Shown: positions 22,678 to 37,289 of the stretch, piece by piece
Layout: the number at the start of each line of letters is the position of its first letter
How positions within the stretch are numbered: the stretch's first letter is position 1
Origin: Enchytraeus crypticus
Lineage: Eukaryota > Annelida > Clitellata > Enchytraeida > Enchytraeidae
Direction: 5' to 3'
Length of the DNA: 64,000 nucleotides
Assembly: GCA_905160935.1 (NCBI GenBank)
Contig: CAJHZI010000705.1
Coordinates: 2,048,501-2,112,500 of the forward strand
Position numbers and translations under genes: made by a program
Notes under the pieces: generated by a model
Told to the model about the DNA's origin: nothing
The model's input: only the letters and a program-made list of their open reading frames with translations
Databases searched by the model: none

Positions 22678-22678
22678 G
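22642..22678. repeat. (TC)n microsatellite
   Basis: Near-perfect TC repeat. Confidence 0.85.
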
Positions 22679-22710
22679 ACTAACTCTTTCTTCATTCTCT
22701 CTACTTTCTG

Positions 22711-22845
22711 GAGCCAGTGGCGATGTCGGTAAGATACTCGACCGCGTATCATTAAGAGCGGGTTCAAATCTTGGGCTCGTCCGTCACTGACATCGCTTTC
22801 AAGTGAGGAAACTGACGTCAATATTACCTTTTTGAGCTTTTTTCT
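22711..22845 (+). mobile_element. SINE-B, near-complete
   Basis: Starts GAGCCAGTGGCGATGTCGGT (A-box region), with B-box GGTTCAAATCT, then GGGCTCGTCCGTCACTGACA and GGAAACTGACGTCAATATTA. The tRNA-derived head and the family tail are both present. Confidence 0.7.
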
Positions 22846-22929
22846 CTCGTTCAACCTATATATCTCATTATAATATTGGAATTGTAATCTTTGCAAATCC
22901 ATTTTTTTCGCAATGTTGATGTCAGAGTT

Positions 22930-23130
22930 ACCAGTGTTATGTCATTACTGCTGAAGGATAGACCAATCGAGAACCGCACGTGGTGTAAAAGTCGACGAAG
23001 CACTAAGATCCAAACCAACGTCAGAAAGGGGATTCGGTTTGTGAGCGCCTAGGTTCCAGAAATTGCTAGAGAAATATTTATAACCAGACCCTAGTTGAAC
23101 CGGGGTTAAAGATAAGAGGATGAAGATAAC
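22930..23130 (+). mobile_element. Family C retroposon, copy 3
   Basis: Has AAGCACTAAGATCCAAACCA, CGTCAGAAAGGGGATTCGG, GAGCGCCTAGGTTCC, CCCTAGTTGAACCGGGGTT and a degenerate GAGGATGAAGAT tail. The middle portion is shortened compared with 29385-29650. Confidence 0.6.
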
Positions 23131-23163
23131 TGACGAAGTCGGAAAATTCGAAGAGTGTAGTAT

Positions 23164-23300
23164 CAAAATAATAATAATAATAATAAATAATAATAATAAA
23201 TAAAAATACTAATAGTAAGAATAATAAGCATACTTCTACTACTAATAATAATAAAAAACACATAATAATTGACAATAAATAATAATAATAATAATAACAG
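23164..23300. repeat. (TAA)n microsatellite
   Basis: Interrupted AAT repeats, contiguous with the repeat E end that follows. Confidence 0.85.
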
Positions 23301-23302
23301 TA

Positions 23303-23360
23303 TTAATATTAATAAAGGTTTAGCCTCATCCAACGATGATGTCAGGGCTCAGTACAAATT
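23303..23360 (-). mobile_element. Repeat E terminus
   Basis: TAATAAAGGTTTAGCCTCAT then CAACGATGATGTCAGGG, the complement of the segment at 49748-49800 (CTGACATCATC...GACGTTAAACC). Its tail is the adjoining (TAA)n. Confidence 0.5.
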
Positions 23361-24949
23361 AATTCAACCAGACCAAGCTGCGAAAACATATGCTTACGAG
23401 AAGTAAGATTCGATACGATGTCGGTCCAAAGACCAAATATGATTCCAGATCGTGGGTTAAATGTGTTCCAGATCAAAAGTCTAAATATTGAAAGGTAATG
23501 ATAAAATAACAATAATAAATAATAATAGCTAATAAGAAAATGTCCTAGAAATGATTCTACTCCGCTCTACAGAAAGCCATTTAAAACTGTCGCGAAATTA
23601 CATACGGCACTGCTCCATATAGAACATTCCTGATGAGGGGGTGGCAATTTCACCGTCGGAATAACGACAGTCTTTGCACCTGTACTAAATCGGCACAATG
23701 GGGACCAGATTTTTTTATCTAAGGCTTTATCCTGGGGGTGAAAATAACTTCTCTTACATAACCATGTCTTGTTATCTTCTTCTTCAAGTTAACGAAGCTT
23801 GTCCTAGACGAATTATCAGCAGATTTCATATAGAGCCATCACTCTTATCAGTTTTCTAGTATTTATCTTTCTTTCAAAATTTAAAACTCCTGTCTGTTCC
23901 TTACACGAAACATTTGCCTTCAGGCCTACTTATAAGTTTTCTTATCTACCTACAAACGATGCAGAACGGTCTAGTAGCAACGTCAGTAAAACAGCTCATA
24001 AAGACAAGGAAACTTTATTTTGATGCCTAGCTTAATTCTTTAAGTTGCTGTTAGTTCCACTTTAGATGGAATCTTGGTTTTATGTAGACAAAGGTTATCG
24101 GTAATAATTTTCTAAGAAGTTTCCTGTTTTCTTGTCCTCATATCTATCTATAACTTCGCATTAAGAATTTCTACAAATAGTTTTCGCCTTTCGGCTAGAA
24201 ACCTTGACAATTTTCTTACTAGCACGTTCCTAGGCCACTGATAAAGGAAACTTATATTTAACCCAAAGAATAAATGATTCCATAACAAAAACTTTGCAAA
24301 ATAGCAAAATAAAATCAAGCAAAAATTGAAATCTTTGCAAACTGCATTTACGCCGTTACCCATGAAGATCTCTGAAGGGGTTTAACATTGACTTCTTCAG
24401 TCCTGATTTTACTGTCAGGCCCTATCTAGTGTTCGTCATCATTTTATAAATTTATAAATTTAGTGTTGTACGTAGACATGCGAATCTCAGGGGTTCAATA
24501 TAGGAAATAGCTACGTAATATATTTTCGACACAAAAATGTGAAAAATGACGTGAAATATTAACTAAACTGAAATTTAGACTTCCGCATTGAATTAAGTAA
24601 ATTCTACAAATTGAATTTTTTGTTCGTTTTGACGTGCTGATCTTTAATTCAGAATGAAATGACAGGTAAGTCAACCATTTTTGCTACAACTACGCGAAGC
24701 ATCGACCCAGCGATTATTCGCTTCAGTTAAAAATATCCGAATGACACCAACATTTTTAGTTCGACAGACAAGGTCATAATCAGATATTGCAGAAACTTGA
24801 CGTTTCTCAGGGAAAGGGCGGTAAGAAAGTCAGCAAGCGCTAAACCGATGACGCTTTAAATTGCCCCCAAGACAGATATTGGATTCCACTACTCATTTGC
24901 ATTCGGTCCGCTAATAGAATCATTTAAATAATTCGCTTCAATCTTCCAG
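23361..24949. other. Non-coding stretch
   Basis: No supported ORF or repeat. If the exon at 24950-25092 is real, part of this is intron on the plus strand. Confidence 0.4.
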
Positions 24950-25092
24950 TCTCAGGATATGACAGGCGGCGACGGAAGGGACGCGAGACGGGATCAGATG
25001 CGGCAGTAGTTAGAGCTCCGGTCGCGACCCATGCAAATATTGACCAGCGGAAGGAAGGATCGGAGTCCAATAACGGAAATACGTCAACATAG
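24950..25092 (+). CDS. Candidate terminal exon with basic, hydrophilic C-terminus
   Basis: A strong acceptor (TCGCTTCAATCTTCCAG) opens a 143-bp segment: two leading bases, then 46 codons and TAG at 25090-25092. Translation runs SGYDRRRRKGRETGSDAAVV, then RAPVATHANIDQRKE and a Ser/Asn/Thr-rich end. G+C here is far above the surrounding DNA. A stretch of four arginines followed by a polar tail suits the cytoplasmic end of a membrane protein, which is inference only. The opposite strand is also open over 24924-25157 from a non-ATG codon. Confidence 0.38.
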
Positions 25093-25374
25093 GATTGCCC
25101 GGAACCACTCCAGTGACTCGTTGATTGTGAATTACCCGCACATTTGTACGTCTTCACCGTGAGCTGATTCAGTCAGAGACACTGTGTCTGTGGGACTGAT
25201 GATCTGGTAAACACTGCCGCTGATGATTCCAGTTATCTTCAGAATTACACTGCTGAACGACGGAATTATCTAAAGAACAGATCGGCATCTAAGCAAGTTA
25301 TGTATGTTATTTGTTCAACAGTGAAAATTCTAGTGACATCTTGCCAAGTCTCCCAGAAAAGTAAAACAGACAGA
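25093..25374. other. Possible 3' UTR / non-coding
   Basis: Moderately GC sequence after the candidate stop codon. No polyadenylation hexamer was singled out. Confidence 0.3.
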
Positions 25375-25462
25375 CAGACAGAGGGAGAGAGAGAGAGAGC
25401 GAGAGCGAGAAAGCGAGAGAGAGAGAGAAAGAAAGAGAAGGAGAGTGAGAAAAAGAGAGAGA
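25375..25462. repeat. (GA)n microsatellite, interrupted
   Basis: GA repeats with GC and AAA interruptions after a short (CAGA)n. Confidence 0.85.
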
Positions 25463-26805
25463 ACTAAGTTTATTTCTAAAACACGCAACACCTGCAATAG
25501 CACACACAGAACCTCGGAAGAGGTCACAAATGAACTATCTAGTTTACGACCCATTATACATACATGTACATGCAAATGGAAGAGTTTAGTACTATGACAG
25601 CTGTCGGTTATATCACAACGCGTGTAACTTGACTTACAGGGTATAAGTCAGGTTAGTCCTGATAAGTTTGGGAGCTCCGAACATCGACAAGAAATCAGGA
25701 ACAAATAGATGATAAGCCCCAGCTGTTCTGAGCTTCCCCAGACAAATGTGAATGACCTGTGGAAGCCTCTTCCAAACTATAGGTCAAAATTTAATTAACT
25801 TGGGAAGTTATTAAAGTATGCGAATTAGCTCTACAATAAATTAATACTTCCGATACTCGTATGAAATTAACTTTCTACAGTAGAAAATTATGCATCTGCA
25901 TAATTTAGTTGTTTAGCGGCATAGTTAAATTAGATTATACCACTTAAAAGTAAAGTTTGGATAAGATGTCACCCAGCTTTGTGAATAACGCTCATCGACT
26001 CTAGTAAACTACCTGTAGAGAGCGAAGCAATCTAGTTAAGCACAAAACTACGTGGGCTCTACATTACAGAAGTAGAGCGAGCCACGGATAGCCTGAAAGC
26101 CTACATCAGCACACACTCGTTGCGGTTTTAAGGGCTGACCACTGTATGAGTGATTGATAATGTTTACTTGCTGTGTAAATTATAGCCAGGATATTATATT
26201 GACCGAGATTAAACATAAACTGAACTAATATTATAGACATAATTTAACGTCAATATCTTACGACAAGAGTTAAGGGGGTTTTCTTAAGCTACATAGTGGC
26301 ACACTCAGAAATAATCATTTAGAATAAAATGTCCGTCCATCTGCAGATTCGACTTAATGCACATGAGCTCTATCGCCGTCTCTCTCCTCTTTTGCTCTAT
26401 ATTATAATTTTTTGCTCAGTCGCTTCTTACAAAACAAACAATTAATGGATGGTCTATTTTTCACTGTCTCAGACACAACACGAAATTGAAAATACTATTA
26501 TTTATATTTTTAAAAATATTTCCTTAAATTCTTATGTTAGAAAAACAATTACCTTTTATCCTCATCACTTCTTCAAGGCTCTTGCATCGGGTCTGGGCTA
26601 TTGGAAAGAATCTAAATAAATCCCATCAGTGCAACCAAAAATAGGTCAATGGAGAGATGGAAATTGCTACATACTGTACATGTAAACAGCCTAGTAGTCA
26701 TAATAGTTTTCTTTGGTTTTGGTAACATTTAGACGACTGAAAGGTAAACATTAAGACATGGTAGAAAATAATCCTTCCAGTTCTAACACAAAAAATCTCC
26801 TTGAA
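25463..26805. other. Non-coding stretch
   Basis: No supported feature. Confidence 0.45.
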
Positions 26806-26916
26806 CTATATATTTGGAAGACGATGAGGAGACATTCGATCCTCCTCTTGACATTTCTCTTTCAGCACTTCAGACTTGAAAGCCATTTCCTTCTCAATAC
26901 ACTCAACAACATTCCT
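26806..26916 (-). CDS. Candidate terminal exon, charged helix
   Basis: On the minus strand a pyrimidine-rich acceptor (CAATTTCCCATTGCTTAG) precedes 36 codons and TAG, phase 0. Translation RNVVECIEKEMAFKSEVLKE then KCQEEDRMSPHRLPNI is strongly charged and helix-prone, unlike chance translation of AT-rich DNA. The plus strand also offers an acceptor at 26860s and an open frame, but with less protein-like composition. Family unknown. Confidence 0.35.
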   Translation of the reverse strand, partial: RNVVECIEKEMAFKSEVLKEKCQEEDRMSPHRLPNI

Positions 26917-28699
26917 CTAAGCAATGGGAAATTGATGATAGACATTAATTGTCAAGACCATTCAAAATATTTCTCATGAAAATAGAAGAAGCAACGGATG
27001 TGGCTCATCTAAGAAATGCTTGTGGTTTGATAATGACAAATATAAAGTGTTGACTTTATACAGGGGAGACTGCTGATTTTCATTTGCTGCAAATCGTAAT
27101 TGCAAAAATAAATATCTTAATATTGTGATTTAAATTATGTGCGTGTATTTAATATACATTGATAAATGAATAAGATACATAAATATAATATATATACAGA
27201 TATATAAATAAGCAATCTAAGTAATATGAATTTATTACAATAATAACAATAAATTTATTGTTTATTATGGTTATTAATTTATTTTTAATTAATTTTTATT
27301 ATTATCTATTGCTATTAATTTATATATTTATTTGTTCACTGTGAAAACCACCTATGAATTGTGATATGTTGAGAATGATACGATAAAATATAATCCGAAC
27401 TGTATATACAGTAAAAGAATTGAAATAGAGAAAAGATTAGAAAATTCACGATATGAATCTGCTATAAATTTCGATATTCTGAAAATAATCAGATTTTAAT
27501 AATCTAAATATTCTGCCGTAAAACCTGAAGAGAATTCTGAAGAAGTACGGGAAAGATCTAAATTCAGATCTTTCCCTCAATTTATGTCCGGAATACACAT
27601 TTGCCAAGTCAGGTCTGTATTCACAGATTATTAAATAGTCGAGGTGATAGTTATGGTTGCTCGCCATGTTTGAAGTAGGCCTATATATAATGAAATTCAT
27701 ATTGAAGTTGTTTTTGAAATTGATTTGAAAGTTAAACGTAAACTCAAAACACTGACTGTATATTTCACATATATACTTTATAAATACACATATATTATTA
27801 TTATTATAGGTATACATATACATATAAATTTATATATATACATACATATTACATACATATATGTATATATATAAACATATTTTTATACACTTACACATAT
27901 ACTTTAATAAACACTGGTGCAACGTGAAATTAATATTTTTTATCATTCTATAAATAGTTACTTTTCAGTATAAAGCTAATTCATTAATTATTTAATAAAT
28001 AACAAATTATTAACTAATTTCACACTTTCCTAATCCGACGATGATCTTTATTCAATCAGTGTATAGATTAATCAAAACAATGGACGGGCTATTTGTCTTA
28101 AAGTGTCTTAGAGTCAGTCTAATCACATTATCACAGTGTTTCTCACTTTCATTCATGTGAAGTGTATTGAATGCGAAGACGACATGGATGTATGGGTTCT
28201 AACCGGCTAATATAACATCAACGGCCCACTCTCGTGAGGTTTGGTATGAAGTTAGGATGATATACGTATATAAGCAGTCCGGAGCCAAAGTCCCAAGAGT
28301 AATTCGTAACGAGATGAATTCCCGGATCTCCAGCCCTCAAGCACTTCTGATGGAAATATTATTTCCACTTGATGCTGTTATAGGCTAAAGATTTCTGATT
28401 GTAGTATGTTCAACATAGGCCACTAAGAATTAATAATTCTCTCAATTAATTCACAAAAAATAATAATTCGCTCATTTAATTCACAAAGGCCTGCATAATT
28501 CGTTTATTAAATTATAATTACTTGTTGCCCAATACAATATAGTCAAGTTTAATAAATTTAAAATAATTAATAAATTAATGAGATTTAGTGCATTTTCAAT
28601 AAACACTAACTAGATGTGCTCACTTGGATGTCTAAGCTTATTACATCGCAGTGTAAACTCTGATATGAACACAGTTTCAACGCTGACATCGCACATAAC
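26917..28699. other. Non-coding stretch with hairpin
   Basis: AT-rich. GGGAAAGATCT (27549-27559) and AGATCTTTCCC (27566-27576) form a perfect 11-bp stem with a 6-nt loop. Short TA-rich runs occur at 27810-27900. Confidence 0.5.
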
Positions 28700-28731
28700 A
28701 AGCCAATCCAACCAATCAGAGCGTGTTTGGA
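28700..28731. promoter_or_regulatory. Paired CCAAT-box motifs
   Basis: AGCCAATCCAACCAATCAGA holds two CCAAT cores 9 bp apart, the second being the NF-Y-preferred CCAATCA. No TATA box or first exon could be tied to it, so promoter function is only possible. Confidence 0.2.
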
Positions 28732-29384
28732 CTCTCTACTCCACTGCAACTTCCTTCTTCTATCAATTAAACCTTTTCTGATTTTTATTTTATCGTTTCT
28801 TTCAATGACTAAATACACTGGAGCTACTGTCAAAAATATTAAGTCAATAATAATTTAACAAATTAATTTTCCTTCTTTATCTTATCATAAACTGAAGAAA
28901 AGCTCAGATATACAATCAATGGTTGATGTATTTGTATGGTTACCATTTGTCTAAAATTTCTACCTGGCTAAAACTGGTCTTTAATACGAAATTAATTAAT
29001 AAGACTGACCACAGTCAACTGCGCTTCTTGCTGTAGTAATTTAAAATCATGGTTGAATAATTATTATAATTTCTTTCAAAATTTCATTTAAATGTTCAAT
29101 CTGCGGCTGTTTTATATACTTCATGCACAAACTTTCTCTATTTAATTCTATGTGCGGTTGCTTACTTATAATTGGTTCATTTGTTTTACCTCTCAATTTC
29201 TCTTTGGCACATTCACTAGTAGGGTATGCATTCTTCAGTTGATCAGTTGAAGTGTTAAAGTTGCACTGTAGATTTCATAGTAAACTGAAGGCAGACATTT
29301 TAGACAGCTGAGCACCATGCAAACACAACAACGACGGAATTAGTCTATCTAACCTTTTCTTCACTTTATCATAAGATAAAGAGA
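28732..29384. other. Non-coding stretch
   Basis: No supported feature. Confidence 0.45.
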
Positions 29385-29650
29385 TGATTTCCCTGTGTTG
29401 TGTCCGGGTTGTTTGAAGAATTGACCAACCGATGACTGCACGTGTGGCAGAAGGCGACTAAAGCACTAAGATTCATACCAACCTCAGAAAGGGCAATCGG
29501 TTGATGAGCGCCTAGGCTCCTTAAATTTTTGCAAAAATTTACGCGAATTTAAGATATGATGTAGGACAGAGAGGATTTGAGAGAGTCTATTCGTATCCCG
29601 ACCCTAGTTAAACTGGGATTCAAGAGAAGATGGTGATGATCATACGATAA
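29385..29650 (+). mobile_element. Family C retroposon, copy 4 (most complete)
   Basis: In sense order: CCCTGTGTTGTGTCCGGGTT, GAAGAATTGACCAACCGATG, ACTGCACGTGTGGCAGAAGG, CGACTAAAGCACTAAGATTC, GCGCCTAGGCTCC, ATCCCGACCCTAGTTAAACT, GGGATTCAAGAGAAGATGGT and a GATGAT tail. This is the best reference copy for the family. Confidence 0.7.
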
Positions 29651-29694
29651 AGAGAAAAAAACTAAGTTAAATAACTGTTGACTTAATCTTTAAT

Positions 29695-29775
29695 CTTTGT
29701 GACGGTACCTCGAGCGTGTCGTTTGGTCTTGAAGAGAAGCCCTCTACTTCTGAACCTTGATGTTAAACACACAAT
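29695..29775 (-). repeat. Dispersed repeat G fragment
   Basis: GTCTTGAAGAGAAGCCCTCT and CTGAACCTTGATGTTAAAC are the complement of blocks at 48246-48292 and, more diverged, 48590-48640. It starts about 50 bp after family C copy 4. Confidence 0.45.
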
Positions 29776-31095
29776 AACCTACTTGACTATCAACCGAATA
29801 TAATAGGAATAATTTACTATCATTGAATTAGAATAACGAACAGAATGGCATTTAAATAACAACTTAAAGAGTTATGACGATCGTTTTAACTTAAAGGCTG
29901 TAATGGTATCCAAATTGTTAATTTAACTAATAGTTGATCTAATATTAAAATCAAATTAATCAATGCTGCAGTATACAAATTCTATCAAGGTTGCAGTGTA
30001 CAAATTCTCAACGATAAGTTTAGTGTAACTGCATGTGTAACACATGCAGTTTTTGCCATCACGTTCATTTTTAAAATATAAAAACAACGCTTTAGCGTTT
30101 CTCGCACAAACCTAAAACCACGATATCCCAAAGGTGCTTGCTTACAGGGAAATAATTATATATAATTGCTTGCGGTATAATTATCCCCCGTACCGCTTAC
30201 ATCTAGTTCTACTATATCAATAGCACTTGAGTAAATATGAGAAATATTAAACAAACGTTTCCAGCCAATCCCACTCCATCTAAAATTTGCTTTACTAGTT
30301 TTACGCCCATTTGCATTTCCTGCAATAAAAGATATGTTGTATTTTCAAGTGCTTTGGAGGACGATTATATTTTAAGCATTTACCCTGTATTGACTTATCT
30401 CACCTTTACTATTTTGAATTTTTTCTATTTTCGCTATGTTCTGTCACTCCGATAATTATAATAGTTACACCAACAGTACGCCCTTGCAAAATGTCATGTT
30501 TATATCATACATCAATTAGATCAGCTAGATTGCATCCAGTTTATCAGTTAGTTTTAAAATAATATGCACGAAACTGGAATGCCTATACACTCACAATTAT
30601 TAGACCTACTGACTTAAAAAGAGCCCACGACAGTAGACGGGTAATCAAGCAATCAATCAATCAAAATATTAATTAATTATTCTCACCATTTTGTCAATTA
30701 ATTAATCAGTCAATCAATGAATAAAAATATATACCAATGAATTAAAAAATTCAATCCATCAACGATGAAGAAAAACCAAAAAAACTGTAATATTTTCTCG
30801 TCATACTCAGATCCTTTGAAAACGACCGTAAGATGGTAGGTTTGCACATAAAAAGTAAACACTACTTTAAATTTATTTATTTATTCTAACCCGCTACACT
30901 TTACAAAATAACACAACAATAGACACTAAGCTGTAACAGTGAACAATGGTTTGTGGCTTCCTAAGGAGCCATAAGGCCATCGAGCAGGACACCAACAGCT
31001 TAGCATTTACATCATACAATATAACTAATTGAGAAATAAATTTAAGTGATTATGAACTAGAATATTTATGTTGATTTATAATTCCGATTAAGGAA

Positions 31096-31096
<1 letters not shown>
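29776..31096. other. Non-coding stretch
   Basis: AT-rich. A short (CAAT)n run lies at 30648-30665. Confidence 0.5.
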
Positions 31097-31142
<46 letters not shown>

Positions 31143-31197
31143 TTATATTATATTTATATTTATATATATTTATATATATATATATATTTATATAAGG
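31097..31197. repeat. (TA)n and (TTTATA)n repeats
   Basis: TA dinucleotides passing into TTTATA units. Confidence 0.9.
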
Positions 31198-32884
31198 AAT
31201 ACTTTAATTTTGGTGAATTTAAAAATGTGTAAAATTTTCTATTTCAGAACTTTAAAACTCTCCTTTTAATAGGAACTTTAATATAATATACTGTCTTTAT
31301 CATTGATTAATAGTAACACACTGAATTTAAATTTCCAACATAATTTGAATTAAATTGGTGCTTAAAGGGATTAGTGTGTGTACGCACATCATCATTTTGA
31401 CAGAATTATATAAATATGACAACAGGGAGGGTTTGACGAAAATGTATAAATCGATGCATAAATTTTAGTAGAAAAACTTGCATAACAAATTAACAGGTAG
31501 GGTATTATATGAAATGCATAGGTCTCTAACATGACGGTATGTAGTTCGGTCTTAGAGAATTCTTAAAAGATTATTACATTTAGCAATCAATGGATTCAAA
31601 ATTTTTCTTGTATAATTGCCATATATTTCAATATAGTATATTAGTGACGGAGATATTAGCGAAAATATAAATCCTTATATCTTTGTCATAGGAATCTAAT
31701 GATAGTGGATAATGTAATATCACCGATTTATAAGAAGGATAAGAAAAATTACGGAGGACTGAGACGAAAAAATGTTCAAGGACTGTAAAAGTGAATATAA
31801 ATTCACAAGCAATGCATTAGGTCTACAACCAGTTCCACAGCAGATCTGAGATATTTAGTCTGTGCAGGTACACATAATGATAAGCAGCTGCCAACGGGAA
31901 AATTTGCGAATTCGACAGAACTTGTAAATCAATTTTGTTATCCGCAAGCAGTGGAAAGTTTATAATACTCAGCATGCAGCACCGTGGTCTTGTAATTATG
32001 AAGAGCAATGAATCTTAGTAGCTAGACATCAGACAATGATAGACAGTTGGATGCTAAGGTACGTGGATAAGATTGTGATATAATACTAAACCTCTATATA
32101 ATTACCAGTTGATGCCCTATCCAGATTGAATAGCGGAGAGGTAGCAGACGTTTCTGTTTATTTAATTAATAGGCCCGTGGTTCAGTTCTAAGTACGGCTA
32201 CTGTCAGAAAATATTCAGGAAATCAAGCATGATAGGATGCTTAACACAACTGTGTAGGTAGAGGAAAGCTTTACAAAACCGAATAGCTAAACAAAACCTA
32301 CATGTTTGTAAGTGGCTTAGATACACGAGAGAAAAAGTTGAGTAAAAAGTAAATTTTAGTTTTTAATTCATTTACATATATTATAGTATATAGCAAAATT
32401 ACGTAAACTAAAGGCTGCATCGAAGGTGTGATATGAGATCAATAACTAAGATGATGGAATAAACTTGTGCATAGATAAGATGTGCAATATTGAAGGATCT
32501 TAAATATTTTATATACATTATATGTCAATGCAGAATTATTGCATTGGCTTTGCTATTTATTGGACGGACGGCAGGCAGAAAGAGCGAAAGAGAAAGAAAT
32601 ATAGAAATTTTATGTGTGCAATTTAATATGCACACACAAATATAAATATGGCCTGTAAGCATAACAAGGAATTTCATTGTAAAATAGATTTCGTCTAAAG
32701 ATAGCTCACCACATAACAGCACAATGTCAGGCATAGAGAAGCCAGCTTCATGTTTAACGTGACTATTAAATTAGTTGAATTTAATTTTCATAAGCCTCAG
32801 AAAAGAACAGACGTTTTAAAACTAAATACTATATTAAACGAAACATTATAGATCCATACGCATAGCGGTATATGGGTCTGCATA
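31198..32884. other. Non-coding stretch
   Basis: No convincing gene. A 61-codon minus-strand frame (31823-32008) is not splice-supported. A weak B-box-like GTGGTTCAGTTCTA lies near 32176. Confidence 0.4.
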
Positions 32885-35104
<2,220 letters not shown>

Positions 35105-35445
35105 TGTGTTATCTGACATTCTAAGTCTCAATCTTCCTCAACTCTCTTTTAAAATCATTCAGATTTTTACAGCTTGGTCCTCATCTAGGTCATATTTTTA
35201 AATCATCTATAGCATCCCAAGTGTAGGTCTTCCCCTACCTCTAATTTAAAGTCATCTGTAGCATCCTAAATCTCGTTATTCCCCGAACTCTCCTTTAAAA
35301 TCTTCATCTATAGCATCCCAAATCAGGGTCATTCCCTAACTGCATTTTAACATCATCATCTATACCATCCCAAATCTGGGTCTTCTCTAACAAAATTTTA
35401 AAATCTTCATATATATATATAGCATCTCAAATCTGGGTAATCCAT
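35105..35445. repeat. ~60-bp tandem array, repeat J
   Basis: Five to six imperfect units, each with ATCATCTATAGCATCCCAA followed by TCTGGGTCTTC or a variant and CCTAACTCT..TTTAAAAT. Solo relatives lie at 3926-4010 and 38715-38785. Confidence 0.7.
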
Positions 35446-35785
35446 AACTCTTTCTTCATCAATTCTTTCTTTTGATTGATGACATGTTGATTAGTTTACA
35501 TTTCAATAACTGAGCTTTACAATCGAAAGTCCATCAATGCCTACGAAATGTTGAAAACAATGGTTGTAAGGAAATTGATATAAATATAATACTGGCAACT
35601 GATATTTACTTTAATTTACAACAGGCATGTATTATTAGCATTTATCAGCCTGTTATCTAAGTTCCCGATTTTTGAGCATGACAGTGAAGGTGACGACGAT
35701 GTTCATAATAGTCAGTAATAAATATAATACTAACATCATTAAAGTTTTGAATAATTTTGTATGAACTTGTAGGTCTGAATGTGTG

Positions 35786-35794
<9 letters not shown>
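35446..35794. other. Non-coding stretch
   Basis: No supported feature. Confidence 0.5.

Positions 35795-35844
<50 letters not shown>
35795..35844. repeat. (TA)n microsatellite
   Basis: Near-perfect TA dinucleotides. Confidence 0.95.
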
Positions 35845-35846
<2 letters not shown>

Positions 35847-36165
35847 ATTCATAATGAATACGTTTTTACTAAATTATGTTTGTAGTATGAAATACTTGTC
35901 TAGCACGATACATCCATTCATAAATCATAAATCATGCGACTATGCAAACGCAGTTATAAAGCTCGAGCGTTTACAATTCTGTAGCTTTTTCGATAGATAC
36001 AAGCTACATAGATATAAACATAGCATAGATAGGCCTATAAGTGAAGACTTTAAATTATCTGCTAGCGGAAACCTTGACAGTTTCATTACAACGATATTTC
36101 AAAACGTTTATGAGGACAACGATCTCGAGAAAGACTAAAATTTTGTATAAAGTAAATTTTAGGCT
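35845..36165. other. Non-coding stretch
   Basis: A plus-strand frame is open across this segment into 36138 without splice support or a recognisable domain. Confidence 0.35.
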
Positions 36166-36169
36166 GTCA

Positions 36170-36290
36170 AGGTCAGTGGGTCACTCTCTCTCTCTCTCTT
36201 TCTCTGTCTCTCACAATGTACTGCCCGCTAACAGGTCCAAGGTATATGACATCTCTACTCTTCTTTGTCGATGTATTAGCCATTATTTCT
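36170..36290 (-). mobile_element. LINE-A 3' end with (TC)n tail, diverged
   Basis: A (TC)n tract then ACAATGTACTGCCCGCTAAC, AGGTCCAAGGTATATGACAT and CTTCTTTGTCGATGTA, the complement of the LINE-A terminus with several substitutions. Confidence 0.5.
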
Positions 36291-36706
36291 TAAGCCCGTA
36301 AAACATTACCCACCCTAAAGCAAGTGTTTGACAAACTTGTCTAAAAAATTAAAAAAATTAAACAGATGTAATCTTACGGCGAAAGTGATAGTCCAACAAC
36401 TACAATTATTCACCTCTATTATGAACCTCATTAAATGTTTAATTTATGTTATCATATGCATTACATGTCGTAGAAAGTTGATCTGGAATGAAGGGCATGT
36501 ATCATTTACACTGAGTCAGTAGTTGAAATAATCAGAAAAAGTATCATATTATACAATCAATTATAACTAGCAGATGTTGAAATATGCCAATGTGAGAGCA
36601 TTACTGTCCTGCACGCCATAATATCGCCGGATCTGGCCACAATGAAAATAATGTAGAAATTCTTGAGCAATATCAGAAGTGGATCGTCAATGATTTAAAG
36701 ACTATT
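36291..36706. other. Non-coding stretch
   Basis: No supported feature. Confidence 0.45.
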
Positions 36707-36750
36707 GATATTGACTATTGACTATTGACTATTGACTATTGACTATTGAT
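36707..36750. repeat. Heptamer (TTGACTA)n repeat
   Basis: Five to six contiguous copies of GACTATT ending in GATATT variants. Confidence 0.9.
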
Positions 36751-37289
36751 ATTACGATTCATTTTAAAGATTTTCAATATCTTGATAGCTAAGTTGTCCT
36801 ATTTTATTTTAATCATCTGGGATTTTGTTTGTTACAGTAACTACATATATTTCATAATATTAGTACCGCTATAGTACTATATTTCTAAACAATTGCTGTA
36901 CTACTATATGTATGTATCATAATATCGGTACAATATTATTGGTACTACAGTATATTACCATACAATTACTACCTACTATGTTTTATCAACTAAAATACAA
37001 AATTGTATTGTATTCTTAATTGTATTGTATTCTTAAAATTGTCTGATTTTATTGGAGACATTACTATAAGTCATTTCTATTCAGGAATTTCAAAGGTTCA
37101 GGGAAACTCAATTTCACCACGAAGTCTTCCTCGTTGAGCCAATCTATACAATTACAAACTCCTACTACTTGGTGCTGAATTTCTAGAGCTTAGTTGAAAT
37201 GCGTTTGAGCTACAATGGTCTAACATGCATTTCGTAATGGAACTATAAAGAAACGTGTCAAATAGTAAATTGTTAAAATATAGTTTTAA
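36751..37289. other. Non-coding stretch
   Basis: No supported feature. AT-rich with scattered GTACTA motifs. Confidence 0.45.

Noticed and set aside
28606..28833. 75-codon minus ORF
   Set aside because: No ATG at its start, no splice support and no recognisable domain; it overlaps the CCAAT motifs instead.
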